In this document: positions 18,015-26,849 of the stretch, in pieces
How the letters are laid out: each line of letters begins with the position of its first letter
Numbering within the stretch: position 1 is the first letter of the stretch
DNA from: Gammaproteobacteria bacterium
GTDB lineage: Bacteria; Pseudomonadota; Gammaproteobacteria; Eutrophobiales; Eutrophobiaceae
NCBI GenBank assembly: GCA_016179185.1
Contig: JACORW010000021.1
Span: 1 to 40,326, forward strand
Length of the DNA stretch: 40,326 bases
Reading direction: 5' to 3'
Translations under genes and position numbers: made by a program
The notes under the pieces: generated by a model
What the model was told of the DNA's origin: nothing
Seen by the model: only the letters and a program-made list of their open reading frames with translations
Database searches by the model: none

Positions 18015-20522
18015 ATGTTGCGCTTTCTAATCACAATGGCGGTAGCCGTGCTGATCCTGGCTGCGGCAGCGGCCACGGGGGTCGCCCTTTACGTCATACC
18101 CGGGCTTCCCAGTATCGCGTCTCTTCGTGACGTGCAATTGCAGGTACCGCTGCATATTTACACCGGGGACGGCTCCCTGATCGCGGAGTTCGGCGAAAAA
18201 CGGCGCATCCCGGTTGCGATCGCGGACGTGCCGCCGCTGTTCGTGAATGCGTTCATTGCCGCGGAAGATGATCGGTTCTTCGATCACCCCGGCGTGGACT
18301 GGCAGGGGATCCTGCGGGCGGCGGTGAATCTCGCGCTGACCGGCGAAAAGACGCAGGGCGGCAGCACCATCACGATGCAGGTCGCCCGCAATTTTTTTCT
18401 GACACGCGAGAAGTCCTACCTGCGCAAGCTCAATGAAATATTTCTTGCCCTGAAGATTGAGCAGGAGCTCAACAAGGACGAGATCCTGGAGTTGTACCTG
18501 AACAAGATATATCTAGGGCAGCGGGCCTACGGCATTGGCGCCGCGGCGCAGGTCTATTACGGTGCCGACGTGGGTGCGCTCGATCTTGCGCAGATGGCGA
18601 TGATTGCGGGCTTGCCCAAGGCCCCTTCCACCACAAACCCGATAAGCAACCTGCAACGTGCCCTGCAGCGCCGCGAATATGTGCTTGGACGGATGCTGGA
18701 ACTCGGCTTTATCAGCAACGAGCAGTATCAGCAGGCCAGTTCCGCATCTTCGACCGCCAGTCTGCATGCCGCGCGTATCCCGGTGGAAGCGCCCTATGTG
18801 GCCGAGGCGGTGCGGCGGGAAATAATCGAGAAGTACGGCGAGCCCGCCTACGAAGCGGGCTACCGTGTGTTCACCACCATCAGGGATCGGCACCAGTCCG
18901 CGGCAAATTCCGCGCTGCGCTCGGCCTTGCTGAATTATGACGAGCGGCATGGATTCCGCGGCGCGGAACGTCATTTCGATCTGCACGCGGAGCAGAATGG
19001 ACCGGAGCACTGGCCCGCGCTGCTTGAGGGGTTTGCACAAATCGCGGACCTGCGCCCGGCGCTGGTGACGGGCGTGATGGAAATGGCAGTGACCGCGATC
19101 CTGCCCGGCTCCGGGCAGATTGAGATCCCATGGACGAACCTGCAATGGGCGCGCAGGTACGTGTCGGAAAACCAGCGCGGCCCGGCGCCGAAGACGGCCG
19201 GCGAAATACTCCAGGCCGGCGACGTGATTCGCGTGCGGCCGGACGAAAATGGCGGTTGGCGCCTCAGTCAGCTGCCGGACGTCGAGGGCGCGCTGGTCTC
19301 GATGCGCCCGGATGACGGCGCCGTGTTTGCCCTCGTCGGCGGATTCGATTTCGCCCGCAGCAAGTTCGATCGCGCATTGCAGGCGCAACGGCAGCCCGGG
19401 TCCAGTTTCAAGCCGTTCATTTATTCCGCGGCGCTGGAATCCGGGTTCACGGCCGCAAGCATGGTGAACGACGCGCCGGTTGTGTTCGACGACGTGGGCC
19501 TGGAGGACGCGTGGCGGCCGGAGAATTACAGCGGCAAATATTACGGGCCGACGCGCCTGCGTGAGGCGCTGACCCATTCGCGAAATCTCGTGTCGATCCG
19601 GCTGCTGCATGCCATGGGTGTCGCGCCGGCGCTGGAGCACCTCGTGCGCTTTGGATTCGAGCCCGGGGCACTGCCCCACAGCCTGTCCCTGGCGCTGGGA
19701 AGCGGCACGCTGACGCCGTATCAGCTCGCAGCGGCATACTGCGTGTTCGCGAACGGCGGTTACCGCGTGCAACCCTATCTTGTGGAGCGCATTGAAACGC
19801 TGGACGGAAAAATTCTCTACCAGGCCGCTCCGCCGACCGTCTGCCGCGATTGTGTCGAACCTCCCGCGCCGCGCGCTGACTCCCCGACGGACACTGGCAC
19901 CGGGGATTCGCCCGGCGCAGGCGGCGTAACGGCGCCGCAGCACGCCGCGGCCCCTGCCGCCGGGGCAGCGACCGCGCAACCCCCCGCCAGTCAACCGCTG
20001 ACGCCGGGCGGCCTGCCGATCGCGGCACGCGCAATCAATGCCGAAAACATCTGGATCATGAATTCCATGACTCGGGACGTGATCCGGTCCGGAACCGGAA
20101 GGCGCGCGCTGGAATTGAATCGCCCGGATCTGTCCGGCAAGACCGGTACAACCAATGACCAGCGGGACGCATGGTTCGCCGGGTTCAACCCGTCCATCAC
20201 GACCGTGACCTGGGTGGGATTCGACAAGTTTGCGCCTTTGGGGGGACTGGAGACCGGGGCCCGCGCCGCGCTGCCTATGTGGATTGATTTCATGCGCATC
20301 GCGCTGCAGGACGTGCCCGAGCAGATCCTGCCGCGGCCGCCGGGGCTGGTGAATGTACGCATCGATCCGCATACCGGCCAGATCGCCGGGGCCGGAAGCA
20401 GCGGGGCGATATTCGAAGTGTTCCGCGCCGGTACGGCACCGACGGAGACGTCCGGCAATACAGCCGTGGTGCCGGCCGAGGCCGGCGTGGACACGGAGGA
20501 ACCCGCCGGACAACTGTTCTGA
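18015..20522 (+). CDS. mrcA: Penicillin-binding protein 1A (bifunctional)
   Basis: Bifunctional peptidoglycan glycosyltransferase/transpeptidase, 835 aa, anchored by an N-terminal helix (about 4-27). The GT51 domain has the catalytic Glu E84 in AAEDDRFFDHPG, plus QGGSTITMQVARN and ELYLNKIYLGQRAYGIGAAA. An OB-like insert typical of PBP1A lies around 310-425. The transpeptidase has SSFK with active Ser463, SRN at 522-524 and KTGTT at 709-713. Between SxN and KTG there is a Pro/Ala/Thr-rich low-complexity insert at about 620-670, probably a surface loop. It is divergent from pilM, as ponA is in Pseudomonas. Confidence 0.95.
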   Translation: MLRFLITMAVAVLILAAAAATGVALYVIPGLPSIASLRDVQLQVPLHIYTGDGSLIAEFGEKRRIPVAIADVPPLFVNAFIAAEDDRFFDHPGVDWQGILRAAVNLALTGEKTQGGSTITMQVARNFFLTREKSYLRKLNEIFLALKIEQELNKDEILELYLNKIYLGQRAYGIGAAAQVYYGADVGALDLAQMAMIAGLPKAPSTTNPISNLQRALQRREYVLGRMLELGFISNEQYQQASSASSTASLHAARIPVEAPYVAEAVRREIIEKYGEPAYEAGYRVFTTIRDRHQSAANSALRSALLNYDERHGFRGAERHFDLHAEQNGPEHWPALLEGFAQIADLRPALVTGVMEMAVTAILPGSGQIEIPWTNLQWARRYVSENQRGPAPKTAGEILQAGDVIRVRPDENGGWRLSQLPDVEGALVSMRPDDGAVFALVGGFDFARSKFDRALQAQRQPGSSFKPFIYSAALESGFTAASMVNDAPVVFDDVGLEDAWRPENYSGKYYGPTRLREALTHSRNLVSIRLLHAMGVAPALEHLVRFGFEPGALPHSLSLALGSGTLTPYQLAAAYCVFANGGYRVQPYLVERIETLDGKILYQAAPPTVCRDCVEPPAPRADSPTDTGTGDSPGAGGVTAPQHAAAPAAGAATAQPPASQPLTPGGLPIAARAINAENIWIMNSMTRDVIRSGTGRRALELNRPDLSGKTGTTNDQRDAWFAGFNPSITTVTWVGFDKFAPLGGLETGARAALPMWIDFMRIALQDVPEQILPRPPGLVNVRIDPHTGQIAGAGSSGAIFEVFRAGTAPTETSGNTAVVPAEAGVDTEEPAGQLF

Positions 20523-20546
20523 TCCGGCAGGCGTTTCGCGGCACGA

Positions 20547-21179
20547 ATGACAACAGCCACGCGCTCCGAGCGACGACTGCGCGCGGAAATCGCACAACTG
20601 GCCGCGAAACTCATCGCCAGCGAAGGCATTCCGGACTTTCTGACCGCGAAACGCAAGGCGGCGCTGCGCCTGGGGGTCAGATCCGACCGCTGCCTCCCCA
20701 CCAACCGCGAGATCGAACACGCGTTGCAGGAGTACCAGCGCCTGTTTCAGTCGCAGTCACAGCCCGGGCACCTGCATGCACAGCGCACGACGGCCCTGCG
20801 CGCGATGGAGTTCCTGGCGCGCTTTCGGCCGCGGCTGGCGGGCGCGGTGCTGCACGGGACCGCGACCGAGTTCAGCGAAATCACGCTGCATCTGTACTGC
20901 AATGTCGCGGAGGAGGTGGCATGGTTTCTGGACGAGGCAGGGATAGCTTTCAAGCACACCGCGCGAACGATCAAGACCGGCGCGGACGAAACGCGCGAGT
21001 TTCCCGCCCTGTGTTTCACCGCCGCCGACATGCCCGTGGTCCTGGTTCTGTTCACCGAGGTGCTGGAAGGAGTCCGGCCCCTGAGCACCGTGGACGGCAA
21101 ACCCATGCGGCGGGCTTCCGCGGCCACCCTCAGGTCTTTGCTTGATGGCGTAGAGGACGTGGCGCGGCCGCATGACTAG
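20547..21179 (+). CDS. Uncharacterised protein, nucleotidyltransferase-like core
   Basis: A 210-aa soluble protein without signal or membrane segment. The N-terminal 75 residues are basic and helical (SERRLRAEIAQLAAKLIASEGI, KRKAALRLG). The central part GAVLHGTATEFSEITLHLYCN resembles the hG-x-T...SDIDLHL core of minimal nucleotidyltransferases, but the expected Asp-x-Asp pair reads E-I-T, so catalysis is doubtful. It sits 24 bases after mrcA and overlaps priA by eight bases, so it is co-transcribed with priA. I know similar genes as hypothetical proteins near priA; the fold assignment is inference. Confidence 0.75.
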   Translation: MTTATRSERRLRAEIAQLAAKLIASEGIPDFLTAKRKAALRLGVRSDRCLPTNREIEHALQEYQRLFQSQSQPGHLHAQRTTALRAMEFLARFRPRLAGAVLHGTATEFSEITLHLYCNVAEEVAWFLDEAGIAFKHTARTIKTGADETREFPALCFTAADMPVVLVLFTEVLEGVRPLSTVDGKPMRRASAATLRSLLDGVEDVARPHD

Positions 21180-23373
21180 ACTCAGGCTTATACGAGTCGC
21201 TCTGCCGGTTCCGCTGCGGCGCACCTTTGATTATCTGGCGCCGCCGGCGTGCGCCGATCAGGCATTGCAACCGGGCTGCCGGGTGCGGGTACCGTTCGGC
21301 AGGAAGCGCACGCTTGCAGGGCTGATCCTGTCGCGCCCGGGAAGTACCGACGTCAGCCCCGGGAAGCTGAAATCGGCGCTCGCTGCAGTGGACCCGCAGC
21401 CGCTGTTGTCCGGGCCGCACCTGGGCTTTCTGCTGCAGGCGGCCGCTTATTACCAGCATCCCGTCGGCGATGCGCTGCTGCGCACGCTGCCGGGAAAATT
21501 GCGTCGCGCTGAAACCACAGTCGCGGCGCCGGACCGCCGCTTCACGCTGCTGCCGGACGCGGCGGACGCGATTTCCCGCCTGCAAAACGCCCCGCGTCAG
21601 CGGGACGCAGTGCGGCTCCTGGCCGCGGCAGGGGAGGGCTTGACTCTCGCTGCACTGGCGGAACGCGGGATCACGCGGACAACCGTCCGCGCACTGGAGA
21701 AAAAGGGCCTGGTTCATTGCGTACCGCCATCTCCGGGGCACACTCAATCGGACACGGCACGCGAGGAGATTCTTCTCGGCGGGGAGCAGGCCGGGGCCGC
21801 CGCCGGGATTGCCCGCACCCTGGGAAAATTCTCCGTACACGTACTCAATGGCGTCACCGGCAGCGGCAAGACCGAGGTCTACCTTGCCGTGGTTGCCGAG
21901 GCATTGCGCCGCGGCGAACAGGCGCTGGTACTGGTACCGGAGATCGGGCTCACGCCGCAGTTTGTGGACCGCGTGCGGCGCCGCATCGGAATGGAGGTCG
22001 CGGTGCTGCACTCCGGATTGTCCGACGGCGACCGCGCGCGCGACTGGATGGCGGCCCGCGAGGGCCGGGCGCGCGTCGTGCTGGGCACGCGATCGGCGAT
22101 CTGGACACCGCTCATGCGCCCGGGCGTCATCGTCGTGGATGAAGAACACGATCTTTCCTACAAGCAGCAGGACGGGTTCCGGTATTCCGCCCGTGACATG
22201 GCAGTGGCGCGCGGGAAAGCGGAAGGCATCCCCGTCATCCTCGGTTCCGCGACGCCGAGCCTGGAAACACTGCGCAATGTAATGGATGGTCGTTACGTCG
22301 AACACCGCCTCACGCAACGTGCCGCCGGCGCACCGGCGCCCGCGGTGCGTTTCATCAATCTGCGAGGCGCACGCCGCGTCGGCGCCTTGAGCACGCCCAT
22401 GATCGACGCCGTGCGCGCTGAAGTGCGGAACGGAAACCAGGTATTGCTGTTTTTGAACCGGCGCGGTTACTCGCCGACCCTTCAGTGCCACACCTGCGGC
22501 ACGGTCCTGGAATGCCCCCGCTGCGACGTTTCGTATACCTGGCACAAGCAACGCAACCGGCTGCGCTGCCATCACTGTGGTGCCGATCGACCGGCATCCC
22601 TGCGCTGCCCCCGGTGCCCGGATTCGGAACTGGAGCAGATCGGCCACGGCACAGAACGTGTGGAGGAAACCCTGGCGCAGCAAATGCCGGAGGCACGCAT
22701 CCTGCGCATTGACCGGGACAGCACCCGGGCGCGCGGCGCCATGGGCCGCCTCGTCGCCATGGTGCACGCAAAACAGGCTGACATTCTCATCGGCACCCAG
22801 ATGCTGGCCAAAGGACACCATTTCCCCGGCCTGACGCTGGCCGGCGTCATAGACGCGGACCGGGGGCTGTTCAGTTCGGACTTTCGCGCCGCGGAACGCA
22901 TGGCGCAGCTTATCGTCCAGGTGTGCGGACGGGCCGGCCGGGGCGAGCAGCCGGGGCAGGTGTTGATCCAGACCCATCACCCGGACCACCCGCTGCTGCG
23001 CTCGCTGGTGGAACACGGTTATGGGCAGTTTGCGCGGCTCGCGCTGGCGGAGCGCGCCGCCGCACAGTTGCCGCCGTTCAGCTACCTCGCCATGCTGCGC
23101 GCCGAGCATCATCAGGCCGCCCCCGCGCTTCGATTTCTGGATCAGGCACGAACCCGGCTGGCCGCGCTTCACCCCCGGCTGCAGTTGTTCGGCCCGCTGC
23201 CTTCGGCCTTGGAACGCAGGGCGGGACGTTTCAGGTTCCAGTTGCTGATCCAGGCAAACCGGCGCGCGCAACTGGCGCGCGCGCTGCCGCCGTGGCTGCG
23301 GGAACTTGAAACACAGCCGCTTGCCGGCAAGGTGCGGTGGTCGCTGGATGTGGATCCCCAGGAGATGATATAG
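21172..23373 (+). CDS. priA: Primosomal protein N' (replication restart helicase PriA)
   Basis: 3'-to-5' DNA helicase that reloads the replisome at stalled forks, 733 aa. The DNA-binding N-terminal domain (about 1-105) is followed by a helicase core with Walker A GVTGSGKTEVYL, the DEEH motif (VVDEEHDLSYKQQDG) and LLGSATPSLE-like GSATPSLET. The zinc-binding insert has four CxxC pairs (CHTC, CPRC, CHHC, CPRC). Helicase motifs V/VI include LIGTQMLAKGHHFPG and QVCGRAGRGEQPG. Full family length, no damage seen. Confidence 0.96.
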   Translation: MTRLRLIRVALPVPLRRTFDYLAPPACADQALQPGCRVRVPFGRKRTLAGLILSRPGSTDVSPGKLKSALAAVDPQPLLSGPHLGFLLQAAAYYQHPVGDALLRTLPGKLRRAETTVAAPDRRFTLLPDAADAISRLQNAPRQRDAVRLLAAAGEGLTLAALAERGITRTTVRALEKKGLVHCVPPSPGHTQSDTAREEILLGGEQAGAAAGIARTLGKFSVHVLNGVTGSGKTEVYLAVVAEALRRGEQALVLVPEIGLTPQFVDRVRRRIGMEVAVLHSGLSDGDRARDWMAAREGRARVVLGTRSAIWTPLMRPGVIVVDEEHDLSYKQQDGFRYSARDMAVARGKAEGIPVILGSATPSLETLRNVMDGRYVEHRLTQRAAGAPAPAVRFINLRGARRVGALSTPMIDAVRAEVRNGNQVLLFLNRRGYSPTLQCHTCGTVLECPRCDVSYTWHKQRNRLRCHHCGADRPASLRCPRCPDSELEQIGHGTERVEETLAQQMPEARILRIDRDSTRARGAMGRLVAMVHAKQADILIGTQMLAKGHHFPGLTLAGVIDADRGLFSSDFRAAERMAQLIVQVCGRAGRGEQPGQVLIQTHHPDHPLLRSLVEHGYGQFARLALAERAAAQLPPFSYLAMLRAEHHQAAPALRFLDQARTRLAALHPRLQLFGPLPSALERRAGRFRFQLLIQANRRAQLARALPPWLRELETQPLAGKVRWSLDVDPQEMI

Positions 23374-23405
23374 AGTTCCAGCGTGTTCGCTCACACGATC
23401 AGGCC

Positions 23406-24038
23406 ATGACGAGGTTCACGACAATACCGGCGCTGCTTTTGACTTGTTCCCTCGCGTCGGCAGTGGAGGTCAGGATCACGCCCGAGCTGGAGCATGTGGA
23501 CGTGGTGCACAACGGCCAGCCGGTGCGGATCATGCGCAATCAGGACCCGCAACACACCATCAGCGAGCGCTTTGCCTTCACTTCGCGCAAATGCCCGCCG
23601 TTCTGCATTCAGCCCGCGATCATCGCGCCGGGCGTGGAGACCATCGGCGAGCTTGAAATGCTGCAGTATCTGAAGCAGGCGGCCGGCGGCGATGCATCCA
23701 TCCTGATCGTGGATTCACGCACACCCGACTGGGTGCAGAATGGGACCATTCCCGGTTCCGTGAACATTCCGTGGACGACGCTGGACACCGGCGCGGGCGC
23801 AGATCCATTTGAGGTCGCGGACATACTGCGTGAGCGGTTCAACGTGCGGAACCGGGAGGGACTGTGGGACTTCAGCGCGGCGCGCACGCTGGTATTGTTC
23901 TGTAACGGCAACTGGTGCGGGCAATCGCCCGCGAATATCCGCACGTTGCTGGCGCTGGGCTATCCCGCCGCGCGACTGAAATGGTATCGCGGCGGCATGC
24001 AGAACTGGGAAATGCTCGGGCTTACGGTCGTCAAATAG
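23406..24038 (+). CDS. Exported rhodanese-like protein
   Basis: A 210-aa protein with a signal peptide (MTRFTTIPALLLTCSLASA, cleavage before VEV), so probably periplasmic. The rhodanese domain spans about 85-205: ILIVDSRTPDWVQNGTIPGSVNIPW and the active-site loop FCNGNWCGQSP, followed by WYRGGMQNWEMLGL. Upstream lies HTISERFAFTSRKCPPFC with an additional Cys pair, a block I associate with rhodaneses from sulfur-metabolising proteobacteria. A role in periplasmic sulfur transfer is inference. An in-frame ATG at 23337 would place 23 polar residues before the signal peptide and overlap priA, so 23406 was chosen. Confidence 0.83.
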   Translation: MTRFTTIPALLLTCSLASAVEVRITPELEHVDVVHNGQPVRIMRNQDPQHTISERFAFTSRKCPPFCIQPAIIAPGVETIGELEMLQYLKQAAGGDASILIVDSRTPDWVQNGTIPGSVNIPWTTLDTGAGADPFEVADILRERFNVRNREGLWDFSAARTLVLFCNGNWCGQSPANIRTLLALGYPAARLKWYRGGMQNWEMLGLTVVK

Positions 24039-24162
24039 CGCTTTCCGGCATTATGCAACCTCTGGTGACGTCCAGAACCTCCATAACAGATTGATGCAGA
24101 AGTCCATCCATGGGGCGTCATGGTTGGAAGCAATACGGGGTTTTGCATCGAACTGAAAAGGC

Positions 24163-24168
24163 TACAAT
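24163..24168 (+). promoter_or_regulatory. Candidate -10 element for argS
   Basis: TACAAT, five of six matches to the sigma70 -10 hexamer, lies 25 bases before the argS start in a 154-base intergenic region. No strong -35 hexamer is seen 16-18 bases upstream (closest is a GGTTTTGC stretch), so the promoter is only a candidate. Confidence 0.4.
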
Positions 24169-24192
24169 GCGCGGCCTTCCCGGGCCGGCCCC

Positions 24193-25941
24193 ATGAAACG
24201 ACAGATTCAGAACGACATTGCCGCGGCGCTGGCACGCATCGCCGCCGATTCCGGCAGCAGTGCCACCGCATTGCCCGAGATTACGGTCGAGCGGGCCCGG
24301 GACGATCAGCATGGCGATTATGCCAGCAATGCCGCGCTGGCCCTGGCCCGCGCGTTGCGGCGCAAACCCCGGGAAATTGCCGAGGCGATAATCGCGTCCC
24401 TGCCGTCCAATCCGAATCTGGCGCGCGTTGAGGTCGCGGGGCCCGGGTTCATCAACTTTTTTCTGACGCCCGCCGCGCATCAGGCCTTGATCCCGGCCAT
24501 CCTCGGCGTCGCGGAGAACTACGGCCGCAGCGACCTGGGCGCCGGCCGGCGCACGCTGGTGGAATTCGTCAGCGCCAACCCGACCGGCCCGCTGCACATC
24601 GGGCACGGCCGCGGCGCTGCCTACGGGGCCACGTTGTCAAATCTGCTCGCTGTGGCCGGCCATGACGTCACCCGCGAATACTACGTCAATGACGCGGGCA
24701 GGCAGATGGATATCCTGACGCTGAGCATCTGGCTGCGATACCTGGAGCTGTGCGGCCGCGGTTTTGTATTTCCGGACGGCGCCTATCGCGGCGAGTATGT
24801 GCGCCCGGTGGCGGCCAAATTGTTCGCGGAAGTCGCCCATGAGTTCGATCTGGATCCGGCGGCCTGTTTCGCCGGGCTGCCGGCGGCAGCCGACGCCGAT
24901 GCCAACCTGGACAACATGATCGGGCGCGCGCGCGCCCGGCTCGGGGCGCAGCGGTTTGAACGGGTCTGGCGGCTCGGCCTCGACGACATTCTCGGCGACA
25001 TCAGGGACGACCTGTCACAGTTCGGCGTGCACTATGACAACTGGTATTCGGAGCATTCCCTGACGCAAAGCGGGCGCGTGGACGCATGCATCGCACGGCT
25101 CGAGGCAAGTGGAGATCTCTATCGCAAGGACGGCGCGCTCTGGTTCCGTTCCACGGCCCACGGCGACGAGAAGGATCGCGTCGTGGTGCGCGAAAACGGC
25201 CAGCGCACCTATTTCGCCTCGGATATAGCGTATCACCTGGGGAAGTTCGAGCGCGGGTTCGAACGCGCCATTGACGTCTGGGGCGCCGACCACCACGGTT
25301 ACATCGCGCGCGTGCGCGCCGCGCTGGCCGCGCAGAAACTCGATCCCGCGGCTTTTGAAGTGCTGCTGGTCCAGTTCGCGACCCTGTATCGCGGCAGCGA
25401 ACGGGTTCAGATGTCCACACGCTCGGGCGAGTTCGTCACGTTGCGCGAGTTGCGGAACGAGGTCGGCAACGACGCAGCGCGCTTTTTCTACGTGACCCGC
25501 CGCCCGGAACAGCACCTGGACTTCGACCTGGAACTGGCGAAGTCCCATACCAGCGACAACCCTGTCTATTACATACAGTATGCGCACGCGCGCGTCTGCA
25601 GTCTGATGCGGCAGCTCAAGGAAAAAGGCTTCGTCTTCGACCAACCCCAGGCGCTGGCGAACCTGGAGCGGCTCGCCGAGGAGCAGGAGCGGACCCTGCT
25701 CGTATCGCTGGGCCGTTATCCGGAGGTAATCGAGGATGCGGCGCGGGCGCGCGAGCCGCACCAGGTCTGCTTCTATCTGCGGGATCTCGCCCACGCCTTT
25801 CACACCTGCTACAACGCACACCAGATCCTGGTCGCCGATCCCTCCCTGCGCAACGCCCGCGTCGCGCTCGCCCTCGGTACCAGGCAGGTCATTGCCAACG
25901 GCCTGGCGGTCATCGGCGTGTCGGCGCCGGAAAGCATGTAA
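24193..25941 (+). CDS. argS: Arginyl-tRNA synthetase
   Basis: Class I aminoacyl-tRNA synthetase charging tRNA-Arg, 582 aa. The Add1 tRNA-recognition domain (about 1-100) is followed by the catalytic domain with the HIGH motif in GPLHIGHGRG. The KMSKS equivalent appears as VQMSTRSGEFVTL, the MSTR form usual in ArgS. The C-terminal DALR anticodon-binding domain has YIQYAHARVCSLMRQ and ends HAFHTCYNAHQIL. The stop overlaps the start of the SPOR gene by one base (TAATG). Confidence 0.96.
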   Translation: MKRQIQNDIAAALARIAADSGSSATALPEITVERARDDQHGDYASNAALALARALRRKPREIAEAIIASLPSNPNLARVEVAGPGFINFFLTPAAHQALIPAILGVAENYGRSDLGAGRRTLVEFVSANPTGPLHIGHGRGAAYGATLSNLLAVAGHDVTREYYVNDAGRQMDILTLSIWLRYLELCGRGFVFPDGAYRGEYVRPVAAKLFAEVAHEFDLDPAACFAGLPAAADADANLDNMIGRARARLGAQRFERVWRLGLDDILGDIRDDLSQFGVHYDNWYSEHSLTQSGRVDACIARLEASGDLYRKDGALWFRSTAHGDEKDRVVVRENGQRTYFASDIAYHLGKFERGFERAIDVWGADHHGYIARVRAALAAQKLDPAAFEVLLVQFATLYRGSERVQMSTRSGEFVTLRELRNEVGNDAARFFYVTRRPEQHLDFDLELAKSHTSDNPVYYIQYAHARVCSLMRQLKEKGFVFDQPQALANLERLAEEQERTLLVSLGRYPEVIEDAARAREPHQVCFYLRDLAHAFHTCYNAHQILVADPSLRNARVALALGTRQVIANGLAVIGVSAPESM

Positions 25942-26546
25942 TGGCGCAGGATTACAAACACGTCAGGCGCGCCTCGGGCGGAAAGCGTGTGCAGGGAACG
26001 GGCGTGGCATTGCCGTTTCTTGCCGGGCTCAGCATCGGCCTGCTGGCCGCATTCGCCCTTTATCTCTATTACTACCAGGGGCTTTTCACGGGAGAAGCGC
26101 CCCGGATCACCGTGCGCAACGCGGCAGGACGGCCGGACATACCGGCACCACAGCCCGCGCCGGAGCCCAGGCCGGAACCGCCGCCGCCGACCTTCGACTT
26201 CTATCGCATCCTGCCCAGCCAGGAAGTCAGCATGTCGGAATGGGAGGCGGAGGCGCCGGCCAATGGCGAGGTTGATCCGTCAGGCGACAGGCTGTTCGTC
26301 CTGCAGGTGGGCTCGTTCAAGACCGCCGAGGCAGCGGATCAAACCAAGGCCGAGGTTGCGCTGATCGGCATCGAAGCCGATGTGCAGCGAGTGGTCATAA
26401 ACGGCCAGGATGTGCTGCACCGGGTCCGCATCGGACCGTTCAAGGACAAACAGGCATTTCAGGAAACCCGGCAGCGTCTGATCTCGAACGACCTCGACTT
26501 CGTCGTCCTGAAGCTGAAAGCCGGCGAGACTGCTGGAGAACATTAA
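25941..26546 (+). CDS. SPOR-domain membrane protein (FtsN-like)
   Basis: A 201-aa bitopic protein. The basic cytoplasmic tail (about 1-20) is followed by one transmembrane helix (about 24-48), a Pro/Glu-rich periplasmic linker (about 55-85) and a C-terminal SPOR domain (about 112-190: LFVLQVGSFKTAEAADQTKAEV and VLHRVRIGPFKDKQAFQETR). SPOR domains bind denuded glycan strands at the septum. The argS-SPOR order matches Pseudomonas and relatives, where hslVU usually follow; here tRNA-Gly and the receiver gene follow instead. Whether it is the true FtsN cannot be decided from this window. Confidence 0.87.
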   Translation: MAQDYKHVRRASGGKRVQGTGVALPFLAGLSIGLLAAFALYLYYYQGLFTGEAPRITVRNAAGRPDIPAPQPAPEPRPEPPPPTFDFYRILPSQEVSMSEWEAEAPANGEVDPSGDRLFVLQVGSFKTAEAADQTKAEVALIGIEADVQRVVINGQDVLHRVRIGPFKDKQAFQETRQRLISNDLDFVVLKLKAGETAGEH

Positions 26547-26602
26547 GCGATTCCGCGCCCCCATGTCTGATGCGAAACGAGTTCTGCATATTGAGCGGCG
26601 AC

Positions 26603-26676
26603 TGGAGCGGGTGATGGGAATCGAACCCACGTTCTCAGCTTGGGAAGCTGATGTTCTACCATTGAACTACACCCGC
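26603..26676 (-). tRNA. tRNA-Gly (anticodon CCC)
   Basis: A complete cloverleaf on the minus strand, 74 nt including an encoded CCA (26605-26603). The acceptor stem is GCGGGTG/CACCCGC with discriminator T. The anticodon stem TCAGC/GCTGA encloses the loop TTCCCAA, giving anticodon CCC for GGG codons. The T-arm has GTGGGTTCGATTCCCAT. A candidate -10 lies at 26709-26704. Confidence 0.95.
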
Positions 26677-26703
26677 GGGATGGACACCGTCTGGCGCGCC
26701 GGC

Positions 26704-26709
26704 ATTCTA
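26704..26709 (-). promoter_or_regulatory. Candidate -10 element for tRNA-Gly
   Basis: On the minus strand TAGAAT (five of six matches to TATAAT) lies 28 bases upstream of the mature tRNA 5' end, followed by a GC-rich stretch as is common at stable RNA promoters. A TTTACA hexamer sits too close (9 bases) to be its -35. Confidence 0.4.
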
Positions 26710-26803
26710 GCAGGTCGCTGTAAAGGCCCTTCCGCCCGGCGCCACGGGCCGGTGCAATTCCGGTCCTGCACGCATCGGACGATGCAATCCGTCGCCTCCT
26801 GAC

Positions 26804-26817
26804 GTGACGTGGGTCAC
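26804..26817. promoter_or_regulatory. Inverted repeat GTGAC-N4-GTCAC
   Basis: A 5-bp perfect inverted repeat with a 4-base spacer lies 190 bases upstream of the receiver-like gene and 128 bases upstream of the tRNA on the other strand. It resembles a CRP/FNR-type half-site arrangement but is shorter than the consensus. The bound factor, if any, is unknown. Confidence 0.3.
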
Positions 26818-26849
26818 AATTCACCGCAATCCGTCGCAGCCGGCTTGTT

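Noticed and set aside
18513..20720. 735-aa open frame antisense to mrcA
   Set aside because: Shadow of a GC-rich gene; Arg/Gln/His-rich composition without motifs, while PBP1A motifs are complete on the plus strand.
21130..23394. 754-aa open frame antisense to priA
   Set aside because: Same cause; PriA helicase and zinc motifs lie on the plus strand.
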